From positions 55,672-119,671 of the forward strand of contig CABRGT010000001.1 of assembly GCA_902470475.1 (NCBI GenBank): DNA of 64,000 bases, written 5' to 3'. Positions 8,294 through 17,454 of this stretch are shown here, one piece after another. Position numbers and translations under genes: made by a program. The notes under the pieces are model-generated. The model was not told the DNA's origin, did not search any database, and saw only the letters and a list, made by a program, of their open reading frames with translations. This stretch comes from an uncultured Porphyromonadaceae bacterium. GTDB lineage: Bacteria > Bacteroidota > Bacteroidia > Bacteroidales > Muribaculaceae. Positions within the stretch are counted from its first letter, which is position 1. The number at the start of each line of letters is the position of its first letter.

Positions 8294-8853
8294 TTTTTCC
8301 GTTTTTTCTTCGATGGCGAGGGAGCCAGCGCGTAATCCTGGAGCATCAGATCCTCGGGATAAATCTCGATGGCACCGTCGCTCATCTCGTAAAGATCCTT
8401 GAATACCTTAACATCCTCGACTCCTTCGGGATTGGCAGCCAGCTGGAGTTTCTTCATATGGTTGGCAAGCAACTCGATGAACGCGTCACGTTCTTCACCC
8501 GGCTCCATCGCACACGCACGCGCCACCATCTCTTCCACGAGGTGACCGTACTGGCGGCGTCGGATTGCCGTCGTGCCCTTCGACACGGACTGCGGACTTT
8601 CCTCGAGCGCGTCCGGCTTGAGCAGTTCGAACGGAAGGTCGACATCAAGCCTGAAGTCGCTGATCAGCGCCAGATGGTCCCACAGCTTGCGGCGGTAGGC
8701 CTGCTGGTCACCCTGTACGGGAAAGAGAATAGCCATGGCATCGACTATCGAGCGGGCACACCGCGTGCGCTCATCACGGTCCTCGATCGTCAGGCAATGA
8801 TCCACCATATTCTGTATATTCCTGCCGTATTCCGGCAGGACCAGAGGTTTCAT
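8290..8853 (-). CDS. DUF4290 domain protein
   Basis: This is a conserved Bacteroidota protein of unknown function. The start was chosen at the ATG giving MKPLVLPEYGRNIQNMVDHC, because the family begins close to the LPEYGRNIQNMV motif and because an upstream TTG start at 8901 would lie inside the -7 promoter box. The protein is about 187 residues, helical and soluble, and ends in a Lys-rich tail (PSPSKKKRKK). It is stop-start coupled to rimM, and this pairing hints at a role in translation or ribosome assembly (inference only). Confidence 0.88.
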   Translation of the reverse strand: MKPLVLPEYGRNIQNMVDHCLTIEDRDERTRCARSIVDAMAILFPVQGDQQAYRRKLWDHLALISDFRLDVDLPFELLKPDALEESPQSVSKGTTAIRRRQYGHLVEEMVARACAMEPGEERDAFIELLANHMKKLQLAANPEGVEDVKVFKDLYEMSDGAIEIYPEDLMLQDYALAPSPSKKKRKK

Positions 8854-8898
8854 ATGATTCTTGTATGTAAGCACTGTCCTTATCTTTTTTGTTATGTG

Positions 8899-8930
8899 CA
8901 AAGTTAGTTATTTTTTCGCAATTGACCCAA
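8899..8930 (-). promoter_or_regulatory. Promoter of the DUF4290-rimM unit
   Basis: On the minus strand the -7 box TAACTTTG occupies 8906-8899. A TTG at 8930-8928 lies 21 nt upstream as a weak -33. The predicted RNA start falls near 8892, which fixes the DUF4290 start codon downstream of it. Confidence 0.65.
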
Positions 8931-9060
8931 CATCGGACGACGTTATTCGATTTAACTATATGTACAGTCAACAGGAAGTCGGCGCCCGGTCCGGTCGATT
9001 TTTGCAGGTCGGCCGCAGATCTTTTGCCTGAAAAAAATCAATCAGTAAGAAAATAATTAC

Positions 9061-9068
9061 TAATTTTG
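9061..9068 (+). promoter_or_regulatory. -7 element of the DUF5053 gene, implying a leaderless mRNA
   Basis: TAATTTTG matches TAnnTTTG exactly, and the ATG begins only 4 nt later. Transcription would start almost on the start codon. No standard -33 box is seen. Confidence 0.6.
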
Positions 9069-9072
9069 CACT

Positions 9073-9339
9073 ATGAATAATGATCGGATAAAAAACGAAC
9101 ACCCAATACTCTCAAAGATTAAATTCATGGAGCGGAGCGACCTTCTCAGAGTCGTAAACGGCGCTTACATCGCTGAAAGATTCTTTGGCAAATCCGGCAG
9201 CTGGTTCAGCCAAAAGCTCAACAACAACATCAAGAACGGTAAGCCGTGCGAATTTACTCCCGCTGAACGTGAAATCCTCAGCAACGCACTGCACACAATA
9301 GCGATCGAACTGGAGGACTTAGCTGACGAACTGCAATAA
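9073..9339 (+). CDS. DUF5053-like small protein
   Basis: The 88 residues resemble the C-terminal part of Bacteroidota DUF5053 proteins. The pattern Tyr-Ile-Ala-x-x-x-Phe-x-x-Lys-Ser-x-x-Trp (GAYIAERFFGKSGSWFSQKL) followed by NGKPCEFTPAEREILSNAL is characteristic and has the look of a helix-turn-helix-type fold. Function is unknown. Many relatives sit in phages or mobile elements, but no other mobile gene is present here. It stands alone on the plus strand between two minus-strand operons, has its own promoter box and terminator, and is less GC-rich than its neighbours. A second possible start is Met19, just before RSDLLRVV. Confidence 0.75.
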   Translation: MNNDRIKNEHPILSKIKFMERSDLLRVVNGAYIAERFFGKSGSWFSQKLNNNIKNGKPCEFTPAEREILSNALHTIAIELEDLADELQ

Positions 9340-9381
9340 ATAATTCATCATCTGTCAAACAATCGCAGACGTCAGTTCAGA

Positions 9382-9413
9382 CCCGACGGTTTTTGAAGCC
9401 GTCGGGCCTTTTT
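9382..9413 (+). terminator. Intrinsic terminator of the DUF5053 gene
   Basis: An 8-bp stem CCCGACGG / CCGTCGGG with a 9-nt loop is followed by CC and a run of five T. It lies about 40 nt after the stop codon. Confidence 0.85.
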
Positions 9414-9471
9414 AATATCGTCCCGACGGCATGCAAGAAAAAGTCCTTTTAAGTACACAATTAGCTTTCTG

Positions 9472-10794
9472 TCATTCGACTGTGGCGCCCGATTGGGTAT
9501 TCGGCCGCGAGCTGATGACGTTGATGTCACCCGCAAGGTTGTATTCCTTACCGTCGGATCCGCGTGCCTTGATCACATAATAATACACCCCCGAGCCTAC
9601 GGTCTTGCCGCCATGTCGCCCGTCCCAGCCCTGCGAAGGATCGGTGAGATGCGCGAGTTCCTGTCCCCAGCGGTTGAAGATGTGACAGTCAAACGATATG
9701 ATCGACCTGTAGCTGACTTTCCACTCGTCGTTGACACCTTCTGACGTACCGGGCGAGAAAGCATTGGGGCATTCCAGACGCGAATCTCCGACTGACACCG
9801 TATATGTGTCGCTTACGTACTCGCACGTTCCATCGGCATTATTGGCCACGAACCGCACATATGTCATACCCGCTTCTGTGAATTCATAAGCGAATTCCAG
9901 CTGGTCGTAGCTGTAGTTCACGTCGTCGAATCCGGGATAGGCCGACACTTCCCATCGGTGATATATGGCCGCGTCCGTGACGGCAGCACGGAACGTGATC
10001 TCGCAAGGCGCCGAACCGCCAAGCTCGGCTTCGATCTTCTGCTCATTGTCGTTGTCGCGATCGGCCTGCTCGGCCGAAGTCTCGGCCTGCACAGCGGTGG
10101 TGACAAAGGTACCCGACTGCACGTCGGCACCGGTTCCCCACTCTGTCGCGAAGCGGTCGGGATGAAGCGTAAACTGTGTGTCACACAGTGGTACAGGTGC
10201 CGAGACCGTCTCTGAGAGGCCTGCGAAATTTTCCGAGACAGGCTGCTGCACATAGGCCATGTCGGCTTCTGAGAAACGCAGCGATGCATAGCTCAGCACG
10301 ATGCCGCGGTCGAGTTCCTCGCGCCGGCCGTTGACCGAATAATAATATATTGGGAGCGCCGGATTCTCAATATGCAGCTGCACCCGGTCACAGTCCGACG
10401 ATATGGCCGTCAGTCCACTCACAGCATAGGGATGATTGGCATAGTTCACCACCCACACGCATGTACGGCGCGTACCGTCGCTGATGACATAGCCCATGTC
10501 ATCGGCACCGAGAGTTATCACGGACCGGGAGCCGTCGGAAGCTGACGCCACATCCTCGGCATATCCTCCGCCGAGATTGCTGTATCGCTGCCAGCTCACT
10601 TGACTCGGATCGGCCGCCGGAGTATAGGCCAGAGTACACCCGGCCGCATTCTCCACCACAATGATTCCTGCCAGGCCGGTTGTGGCCGGCGCCTGGACAT
10701 TGATTGCCCGCGAACCGTCGACCGTCAGGGATGTCTGCGCCGGAAGGGCTGCCGCGGCCATGGCAGCCGCCGTCAGTATCATATATCTTTTCAT
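9472..10794 (-). CDS. Exported protein with T9SS type B sorting domain
   Basis: A signal peptide ([20 protein letters not shown]) leads a 440-residue beta-rich protein. The last about 90 residues form the gliding-motility-associated C-terminal domain used as a type B type IX secretion signal: [20 protein letters not shown], then [36 protein letters not shown] and a short tail. Before it lies an Ig/PKD-like region ([17 protein letters not shown]). The family is carried across the outer membrane by the T9SS and kept at the surface or released. The cargo function is unknown. Its ATG overlaps the ruvC stop (ATGA), so a surface protein is co-expressed with a recombination gene. Confidence 0.9.
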   Translation of the reverse strand: MKRYMILTAAAMAAAALPAQTSLTVDGSRAINVQAPATTGLAGIIVVENAAGCTLAYTPAADPSQVSWQRYSNLGGGYAEDVASASDGSRSVITLGADDMGYVISDGTRRTCVWVVNYANHPYAVSGLTAISSDCDRVQLHIENPALPIYYYSVNGRREELDRGIVLSYASLRFSEADMAYVQQPVSENFAGLSETVSAPVPLCDTQFTLHPDRFATEWGTGADVQSGTFVTTAVQAETSAEQADRDNDNEQKIEAELGGSAPCEITFRAAVTDAAIYHRWEVSAYPGFDDVNYSYDQLEFAYEFTEAGMTYVRFVANNADGTCEYVSDTYTVSVGDSRLECPNAFSPGTSEGVNDEWKVSYRSIISFDCHIFNRWGQELAHLTDPSQGWDGRHGGKTVGSGVYYYVIKARGSDGKEYNLAGDINVISSRPNTQSGATVE

Positions 10795-11360
10795 ATCTTT
10801 ACCTTGTCAGGGTTACGTGCTATAAAATCTTTCCACGACGAGGACTTTGCCACCGCCGGCTTACCCGATTCATAGAAATGACACAGGGCTGCCGCCAGAG
10901 CATCGGTCGAATCGAGTTCGGGCAGCATATTCTCCTCGCCGATTTTCAATATGCGCTTCAGCATCTCGCGTACCTGTTCCTTGGAAGCCGCTCCATTGCC
11001 CGTGATCGCCTGTTTGATCTTTCGCGGCTCATATTCGGTGATAGGTATCTCGCGCGACAGAGCGGCTGCCATGGCCACACCCTGCGCGCGTCCGAGTTTC
11101 AGCATCGACTGTACGTTCTTGCCGTAGAAAGGAGCCTCGATAGCGAGCTCGTCGGGCAGATACTGGCTACAGAGATCGAGCACGCGGTCGTAGATGCGGC
11201 GCAGACGCATGTAGTGCGTTTCGAAGCGGCTAAGCTTCACCACGCCCATCGCGATCAGGGACGGATGCTTGCCGTTGACACCGAGAATGCCGTAACCCAT
11301 CACGTTTGTCCCGGGGTCGATTCCGATAATGACGCGCTGATAGTCGCGGGATTCATTCAT
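10791..11360 (-). CDS. ruvC: Holliday junction resolvase RuvC
   Basis: RuvC cleaves four-way junctions during recombination and repair. The RNase H-like core shows [16 protein letters not shown] (Asp15), [19 protein letters not shown] (Glu75) and [15 protein letters not shown] (Asp150, Asp153), the expected catalytic acids. The start [10 protein letters not shown] was preferred over a more distal ATG at 11456 because it overlaps the DUF4286 stop as ATGA and gives the usual length of about 189 residues. ruvA and ruvB are not in the window. The gene is the fourth of a compact five-gene run. Confidence 0.96.
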   Translation of the reverse strand: MNESRDYQRVIIGIDPGTNVMGYGILGVNGKHPSLIAMGVVKLSRFETHYMRLRRIYDRVLDLCSQYLPDELAIEAPFYGKNVQSMLKLGRAQGVAMAAALSREIPITEYEPRKIKQAITGNGAASKEQVREMLKRILKIGEENMLPELDSTDALAAALCHFYESGKPAVAKSSSWKDFIARNPDKVKI

Positions 11361-11665
11361 TGGAGTTCGGATAAGGTGGTTGAGAAAAACACCGCGCGCG
11401 AGGGCCACCGCTGCAATATTGTATCGAACAGTCGGCTGCCGTGATCGGCGTACCATGTCTCGATGTCATCGCGCGAACAGGCCCGCAGGTGCAGCGCCAG
11501 GCTCGTCACGCCAGGTTCGCTTTCGGCCTCCACGCGGAATAGTTCGGGCGCCGTAAAATATTCGCCGTCGGACGTCGCCGAGGGTATGAACTCTGTGCGC
11601 AGCCATTCGACGAACTCTCTCTCGATGGCCGCGTCAATGCCGAATGTAGTGTTATATAGAAGCAT
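11357..11665 (-). CDS. DUF4286 family protein
   Basis: The 102 residues begin [20 protein letters not shown] and contain the family's central strand [18 protein letters not shown], consistent with a small ferredoxin-like alpha/beta fold. DUF4286 genes are widespread in Bacteroidota and often sit next to ruvC, as here, but have no assigned function. The stop codon overlaps the ruvC ATG, and the gene starts 12 nt after the glycosyltransferase. Confidence 0.85.
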   Translation of the reverse strand: MLLYNTTFGIDAAIEREFVEWLRTEFIPSATSDGEYFTAPELFRVEAESEPGVTSLALHLRACSRDDIETWYADHGSRLFDTILQRWPSRAVFFSTTLSELQ

Positions 11666-11677
11666 ATCGTATAATTT

Positions 11678-12460
11678 TCAGGATGGTGTATTGAACAATC
11701 TGTTGCGCATGAAGCGTACGGCGAATCCGGCGTGACGCAGCAGCGTAGGCCAGAAGCCGTAGTAGTACGACATGATTCGGAACCGCTCTTTGAGCGACTT
11801 CTTGCGGTTGGCCGTCGTCATGCCTTCCGACAGATAATCGACAAGTACGCCGTCGATGTATTCATTGCGCCGCGAATGCTGCAGACAACGGATACACCAG
11901 TCATAGTCGGCCGAAAACCTGTATGCGGTATCATATAGCGGAGCTATACGCTTGAGGGCGACAAACGCCTGATGGCACACCAGCATCCCGCGGGCGAAAT
12001 CACGGTAACCGAGTTTATCGGGAGCCGTAAGGTGTCGTGGAGCCAGGTAAGCGCCCTTGTCGTCGACCAGATTAGTCTGCCCGTAGACGATCCCGGGCAT
12101 GTTGCTCCGGTCGATACGGTCGCTGATCATCTGGAGTGTCTGTGGCGAATGGAATTTATCGCCGGCATTAAGAAATATCAGGTAAAGGCCACGCGACAGT
12201 CCGATGCCCTTGTTCATCGCGTCGTAGATCCCATGGTCGGGCTCCGACTTTACAATAAGCCTGTCGGGCCGCTGACACGCGGCACTTACCACATCGAGCG
12301 TACCGTCGGACGAGGCCCCGTCGACAATGATATGCTCATAGTCGCCGCATGTCTGCTCTGTCACGCTGCCGACCGTCCTGCCTACGGTCGAAGCGGCATT
12401 ATAAGTCACTGTGATTATCGAAAAACGCGGAGGCGAAGCTTGGTTCGTTGACATTGTCAT
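11678..12460 (-). CDS. Family 2 glycosyltransferase (soluble)
   Basis: A single GT-A domain of 260 residues: RFSIITVTYNAASTVGRTVG, IIVDGASSDGTLDVV, and MNKGIGLSRGLYLIFLNAGD with its acidic metal site. DYDWCIRC and a C-terminal amphipathic region follow. There are no transmembrane segments. This kind of enzyme acts in cell-surface polysaccharide or glycolipid synthesis. Donor and acceptor are unknown. The ATG follows the large AlbA_2 gene stop directly (TAA then ATG), so the two are almost surely co-translated. A second in-frame ATG lies two codons later. Confidence 0.9.
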   Translation of the reverse strand: MTMSTNQASPPRFSIITVTYNAASTVGRTVGSVTEQTCGDYEHIIVDGASSDGTLDVVSAACQRPDRLIVKSEPDHGIYDAMNKGIGLSRGLYLIFLNAGDKFHSPQTLQMISDRIDRSNMPGIVYGQTNLVDDKGAYLAPRHLTAPDKLGYRDFARGMLVCHQAFVALKRIAPLYDTAYRFSADYDWCIRCLQHSRRNEYIDGVLVDYLSEGMTTANRKKSLKERFRIMSYYYGFWPTLLRHAGFAVRFMRNRLFNTPS

Positions 12461-15400
12461 TTATTTTTGGTAAGATGCTGTCTTTGAATCAGCCTTTATG
12501 AGTTCTTCGGCTTTGGCCGTGCCGGCCTGGCACCGCATCGTATAACCGATCTGCCGTCCTGAAAGATTCGAGGCAAGCGACATTGAAAAGCTGTCGGTCT
12601 GCGGGGCAGCCACAAGTTCGCAGGCCACGGTTTCGTTGGCGGCGATGTCAAGAATGCGCTCGGGTGTGGAAGTGAGATGGGCTGCCGGAATATCCTCCAC
12701 CCGCACAGTACGCCGGTAAAGATTGTCTTTCGCGTCTGACAGATACACATTGAGCGCGTCGCCGGCATTGGCCACGACAGCGAACATGGGCCGGGAGTCA
12801 CGATAGTAACTCGTGTCGCGGTTCTCGGGCTTCTGCAATATCTCGCTCATCGGGACCCTAAGCAGACGCTGACGGTCGAACATCATCAGCAGACTGCCCG
12901 TCTGAGCTTCCTCGGGAGTGAATGCAAGCACCAGCGGCAGCTCGTATTCGCGGTAGTAATCGCGTCGCGAGTGGCTGAGGGTATTGTCGGCTGAAAAGTA
13001 CAGATACCCGGCCGGAGCCACGAACCCGTCCTCACCGTCATGCAGCACGTTCTGGCGCCAGGCCGACGTTGCGATCCGCGCGAGCGGCTCTGCATGACGC
13101 GCAGTATCTGCGGCGACCGGCTGAGCAGCCTGCACGGGCTGCGGCCGCTCGGCGACTACAACCTCCTCGGCTCCGGTGTCGCGGCGCTGTGACTCGCGGG
13201 CGCGCCGCTCCAGTTCGAATTCTCCGCGCTCGCTTTCATCGAGCTTCATGGTCGTGCCGCTGCGGCGCACGTAGATCACACCGCCGAGCTCTACGGGCGA
13301 TACCCGGGGCTGCACTTTCACTATGATCACATCGCGGGTGGCCTCGGAGTCAGGTTCAATCTGCACACTTTCGGTCACGAGCGTGCCCCACGTCTGCCTC
13401 ACCAGATTTGTAAGGAAGTTGCACACGTTGTCGGGAGTGCGTATATCGAAATGACTGGAGCCTATGATGCCTTTGTGGCGCTTGTAATACTCGAAATCCT
13501 CGAACAGTCCGGCCTCGCAGTGCGTGGAGTCGTTCACGCCGATATAAAGCGTGCCGCCCGAAGCGTTCATGAACCCGGCTATCGTGCGCAGTATCACGTG
13601 CTGCTGCCGGTCCGGATCGGCATCGACCTTGTCGGCCGCCGACTTGCGCGCCGGGTACACGATGCTCGACTTGAATTCCACAAACTGGTTCTCGGAGCCG
13701 TACGACTTGAGCACACGCGGCTCGAAATTGACGCCGAGAAGGCGTGCTATCTCTGCCTTGAGCCCCTTGGCTATGGTGTTTTCCTCACGGCCTTCTTCAG
13801 GAAGCATGTTGTACGACAATACCATGCGCGCAAGAGTGTTCTCAAGGTTGTTGCGTGGCTTGCTTATCGTAGCCCATAGCGACTCGTTGCGCGAACTGTC
13901 ACCAAGCCACGACACGATCTCCAGACGGTGGAAAATGATCTGAAGCAGAGGCGACAGGTCTGCTTCCGCACGGCGCGACTCGAGCTCTGCCGCGTCGACA
14001 CGGCTGTTGGACGCATAGAACTGGTGCTGATGGAGCAGCGAGGCATGCGTCAGCAGATTGGCCGCCATGCCTGTATCGCCTACCGACAGCGCCAGCAGAC
14101 GCGCGAAACGCAGGTAATCGAAAGCATTGAGCAGTTTTGAACAGGTCATCGACTTGAAGCGGAACAGCTGCACGATTTCCCCGACATCCTCGCGTGTAAG
14201 ACTTTCCGTGTCGGGCTCGGCTGTCACATCCTGCTCGTCATGGTCTCCGTCGGCCACCACAGCCAGCCCGTTAAGGAGGCTGACAAAAGCTATGGCCTTA
14301 TCGACCTTCACATCATCGTCCGACAGTCCCAGGATAGAGCCTTCGATGTGCGCCGGATTGCTGAAGTCAAGCACGCGGAAATCGACCACATCGCCCGGGC
14401 GCAGGTCACGTTCGTCGCCGCGCCCGAGATATACGCCATAACCGCAGTCGCCTATCACCAGATACTCGTTCGGCGACATCCATGTCACCACGCCATGATA
14501 TGTCTTGTTATAGTCGAGCAGCGACGGCGCCTGGTTGGCTACATCATCGGTCAGCGACATGCGGTAACGTCCGAAACTGTCCACACCGATGATCCTGGCG
14601 AAGAAATGCAGCGGCTCGCCGTCATCATCGCGGAATGCCTGTTCGATCATCGTGCGGTTTCGGTCGAGGTCCAGTCCGCGCAGGTTGTATGATACAATGT
14701 CGCTGCGGCTGATGTAGCCGTCGCCGGGCAGAAACGCCGGATCGTCGATACGGCACCGCCACTGTGGATCCTCCCCTCCGGCGATTTCCCGCGAATCGAT
14801 GATCACGGCTACCTGATCTCCCTCCTCGGCGCGACGCCGCTCGCGCAGCTCGCTCTCCGGCTGGGATGACTTCTCGAACAGAACCTTTTCGATATCGCTC
14901 CACATCTGCCGGTGGGCGTCAAAGCTGTTGATGCGCGAACCGTTGAGACTCTTTATGCCGTCGAGATAGACCTGCGGCGAAAGCCACGGCATCATCGTCG
15001 ACGGTAACACGGGAGTGATGTCGGCATCGCCCCGGCGTCGGATGCTGACGCCCTCCTCGGCAGCCGTAATGTCGACATTTCCGGCTCTGAACAGCCGCAC
15101 GGGAAGCGCACTGCCCGGACGTCCCACATCCACCGACGCCTTTGTCATAAGCAGCTGCTGCTCCTTTATGTCATCGTAGCCGAACTCCATGGGCAGCCGT
15201 GCGCCCAGCAGAGTCACGTACGATTTGTCGAGCAACACGTCGCTCTTGGCAGGCCGCAACAGCGAAATGTAGCGGTAGAACAGCGCACGGTTGCGGCGGG
15301 CTGACTCGTCGTCGCGCTTGCCGCCGATGAGCATCTGTAGCGCTATCGCCGTCACGATCTTTCCCAGGCGGTCGTTCTCAGGCTCGGTCTGAGCCTGCGG

Positions 15401-16498
15401 CAGGCGGTCGATCTCGCGGCGGCTAAGCTGTATATAAATCTCGAACTGCCCGACAAAGGCGCTTCGGAAGGGCTCCTGAGTCCATGTGTCGAGATTCCAC
15501 TCCATGATCGTGTCGAAAATGCCGCCGAGATAGCTCTTCACAAGCGACGGCTGTGTGCGGAGTATCAGCATCAGCGTGGCAAACTGATCCACCGGATGAT
15601 AAAGATAACCCGCCAGCCGCAGTTTCTCCATCAGACTGGTAATGAAGCCGTCGATATCGTCGTCCATGAATATCTGAAGGGCCGCATTATAGGGTTTCAG
15701 ACCTTCGACAAGCGCCGTCATCTGTTCCTGGATTGACCGGCGGATAGTCTTCTCGGCCTGGCGCAACAGTCCCGAGCCTTCAATGATGTAAAGGGCGGCG
15801 GTGCGGAGTATTCCGAGGGCCTCCTGCATCAGTGTGCCATGACGCTTTATGTCAAGACTCTTGAAATAGTCGGGCAGCGAATCGGCGGCCGCCTTGAGGG
15901 CGGTTATGATCCACGACGGATTCCGGGCAGCCATCTCCGCACGCGCCTCGGCGAATTCGGCACGCAGGGTGAATACGCTGTTTATAAGCCTGGCGGCGGT
16001 ACCACCGACACGGATACGCGACAGAAAATCGTCCATGGTCAGCAGCGGCAGCTTCACATCGCCTTCGCAAAGCTCCAGATTGTAGGCCATCGAATTAAGC
16101 TTCGTAAAGCGGCACATAACGCTGCGGCCACGCGTCAGGGGGGTGGTGTTCTGAAACAGGTTGAACCGCAGTCCGTGACGGTCCTCGAGCACATACGGGT
16201 CGCCGGGTCGGCGCGGCTCGGCATATACGGTAAATTCCTCAGCCTGCTTGCGGGCGTAGCTGTCGCCGTAGAAGCGGCGCACATACATCGGCATGCAATG
16301 CCCGAGCACGGGGCCATTCCTGGTCATCGACTTCACGCGACACGTCAGCGACACCGGCGTAGGCTGCTCGCGCTGGAATTTCAGTTTACTGATAAAGAAA
16401 TCACTGTAGCCGGGCACTTTCAGCCGGTACATGTCGTCGCTCTCTCCGAAATCTCTGACTACCTCAAATTCATAGGTCTGTCCAATTTTATAGTCCAT
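12461..16498 (-). CDS. Giant AlbA_2 (Schlafen-type) protein with OB/S1-like segments
   Basis: This 1345-residue protein is not a named family to me. The N terminus (IGQTYEFEVVRDFGESDD, KVPGYSDFFISKLKFQ) looks like an OB/S1-type nucleic-acid-binding fold. Two more barrel-like segments appear near residues 565-735 (LHFFARIIGVDSFGRYRMSL and TYHGVVTWMSPNEYLVIGDC). A long helical region lies between. An AlbA_2 domain follows at about 935-1090 (NQFVEFKSSIVYP, IAGFMNASGGTLYIGVND, GVIYVRRSGTTMKL), the fold shared with Schlafen proteins, which bind or cleave nucleic acid. A Glu/Arg-rich linker and a beta-rich end complete it. No signal peptide or membrane helix is seen. It leads the run ending in ruvC, with a promoter box just upstream. 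A role in RNA or stress metabolism is inference. Confidence 0.8.
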   Translation of the reverse strand: MDYKIGQTYEFEVVRDFGESDDMYRLKVPGYSDFFISKLKFQREQPTPVSLTCRVKSMTRNGPVLGHCMPMYVRRFYGDSYARKQAEEFTVYAEPRRPGDPYVLEDRHGLRFNLFQNTTPLTRGRSVMCRFTKLNSMAYNLELCEGDVKLPLLTMDDFLSRIRVGGTAARLINSVFTLRAEFAEARAEMAARNPSWIITALKAAADSLPDYFKSLDIKRHGTLMQEALGILRTAALYIIEGSGLLRQAEKTIRRSIQEQMTALVEGLKPYNAALQIFMDDDIDGFITSLMEKLRLAGYLYHPVDQFATLMLILRTQPSLVKSYLGGIFDTIMEWNLDTWTQEPFRSAFVGQFEIYIQLSRREIDRLPQAQTEPENDRLGKIVTAIALQMLIGGKRDDESARRNRALFYRYISLLRPAKSDVLLDKSYVTLLGARLPMEFGYDDIKEQQLLMTKASVDVGRPGSALPVRLFRAGNVDITAAEEGVSIRRRGDADITPVLPSTMMPWLSPQVYLDGIKSLNGSRINSFDAHRQMWSDIEKVLFEKSSQPESELRERRRAEEGDQVAVIIDSREIAGGEDPQWRCRIDDPAFLPGDGYISRSDIVSYNLRGLDLDRNRTMIEQAFRDDDGEPLHFFARIIGVDSFGRYRMSLTDDVANQAPSLLDYNKTYHGVVTWMSPNEYLVIGDCGYGVYLGRGDERDLRPGDVVDFRVLDFSNPAHIEGSILGLSDDDVKVDKAIAFVSLLNGLAVVADGDHDEQDVTAEPDTESLTREDVGEIVQLFRFKSMTCSKLLNAFDYLRFARLLALSVGDTGMAANLLTHASLLHQHQFYASNSRVDAAELESRRAEADLSPLLQIIFHRLEIVSWLGDSSRNESLWATISKPRNNLENTLARMVLSYNMLPEEGREENTIAKGLKAEIARLLGVNFEPRVLKSYGSENQFVEFKSSIVYPARKSAADKVDADPDRQQHVILRTIAGFMNASGGTLYIGVNDSTHCEAGLFEDFEYYKRHKGIIGSSHFDIRTPDNVCNFLTNLVRQTWGTLVTESVQIEPDSEATRDVIIVKVQPRVSPVELGGVIYVRRSGTTMKLDESERGEFELERRARESQRRDTGAEEVVVAERPQPVQAAQPVAADTARHAEPLARIATSAWRQNVLHDGEDGFVAPAGYLYFSADNTLSHSRRDYYREYELPLVLAFTPEEAQTGSLLMMFDRQRLLRVPMSEILQKPENRDTSYYRDSRPMFAVVANAGDALNVYLSDAKDNLYRRTVRVEDIPAAHLTSTPERILDIAANETVACELVAAPQTDSFSMSLASNLSGRQIGYTMRCQAGTAKAEELIKADSKTASYQK

Positions 16499-16532
16499 AC
16501 GTCTTTCATGTACACATTGAATAAAATAAAGA

Positions 16533-16540
16533 CAAACTTA
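16533..16540 (-). promoter_or_regulatory. -7 element of the AlbA_2-ruvC operon
   Basis: TAAGTTTG on the minus strand matches TAnnTTTG and lies about 35 nt before the ATG of the 1345-residue gene. The -33 region is not recognisable. Confidence 0.55.
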
Positions 16541-16684
16541 CAAAAAATATCGATACGAAAACGCGATTCAACGTTCTTTAACATTGCGGTCTCCTCCGAC
16601 GGCCACATATGACTGAATGCGTAAATGCCACCGATGCCACAGTACATTTCACGCTTACGCCTGGACTGCCGTAAGTGGGCACGG

Positions 16685-17296
16685 TCAGTTGGCATGGACA
16701 TCGCGAGGGATGACCAGCCACGATTTGTAGGGAATTCCCATCTTCTTGACAATCTGCTGCCAGTATCCGTCGCCATCGCCGGTCAGAAGCTCAGTCGCCG
16801 GCATATCTTCCGGCACCGGCGCCCAGGTGTTCTCCTTGACCTCACCTTCGAGCTGCCCCTTGCTCCATCCGCTGTAGCCGATGAAGAAGCGCATGAAACC
16901 TTCGGTCGGATATCCCTCGTTGACATAAGCGATCGCGCGGTCGAATTCGCCGCCGATATACAGTCCTGGAGCGTAAAGCCTTGCTCCGGGGATGATTTCC
17001 GGACCGAGGGTATGGATGAAATAAAGCCTGTCCTGACTCAACGGACCGCCGCAGTAGACGGGAACCTGCGCTCCGCTCTCGCCAACACCGTCGAGCACTT
17101 CCTGCAAAGTGTAACTCATGCGGTTGTTCAGCACCACGCCGGTTGCGCCTTCCGACTCGTCATAATCGATCAGCGAGATGACCGCTCGTTCAAACCAGAC
17201 TTCGCTCAGGAAAGGCTGCGCAACAATCAGAGACCCGCCTTTGAGCGGCATTTTCACAGTCGTCAGATTGAAGAATGTAGTGTCGAGATCTTTCAT
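16685..17296 (-). CDS. YqgE/AlgH family protein
   Basis: The 203 residues carry the family hallmarks GGSLIVAQPFLSEVWFERAV and GATGVVLNNRMSYTL, followed by CGGPLSQDRLYFIHT and the later FFIGYSGWSKGQLEGEV. The family is a single-domain cytosolic protein found across proteobacteria and Bacteroidota. Its molecular role is still unsettled despite the AlgH name. The gene stands alone between efp and the AlbA_2 operon, with about 160 nt of leader that contains the efp terminator. Confidence 0.93.
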   Translation of the reverse strand: MKDLDTTFFNLTTVKMPLKGGSLIVAQPFLSEVWFERAVISLIDYDESEGATGVVLNNRMSYTLQEVLDGVGESGAQVPVYCGGPLSQDRLYFIHTLGPEIIPGARLYAPGLYIGGEFDRAIAYVNEGYPTEGFMRFFIGYSGWSKGQLEGEVKENTWAPVPEDMPATELLTGDGDGYWQQIVKKMGIPYKSWLVIPRDVHAN

Positions 17297-17383
17297 AGTG
17301 TCGTCCGTTTTTTGAAATTGTTAGGCTTTACTTGATAACAACATCGGCGCCTCTTTTGTTACCTGTCGGTGACAAAATTCCCT

Positions 17384-17410
17384 ACAAAACACGCAAGGCC
17401 GCGCCTTGCG
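17384..17410 (-). terminator. Terminator after efp
   Basis: On the minus strand a 7-bp stem CGCAAGG / CCTTGCG with a GC-rich 5-nt loop is followed by TGTTTTGT. It lies about 45 nt past the efp stop. Confidence 0.65.
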
Positions 17411-17454
17411 GGCGCAGCCATGAGTGATAAGTCTGCGGAAAAAGAATACCGGCC

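Noticed and set aside
8854..8901. N-terminal extension of DUF4290 from a TTG start
   Set aside because: The TTG lies inside the -7 promoter box, and the family starts close to the downstream ATG.
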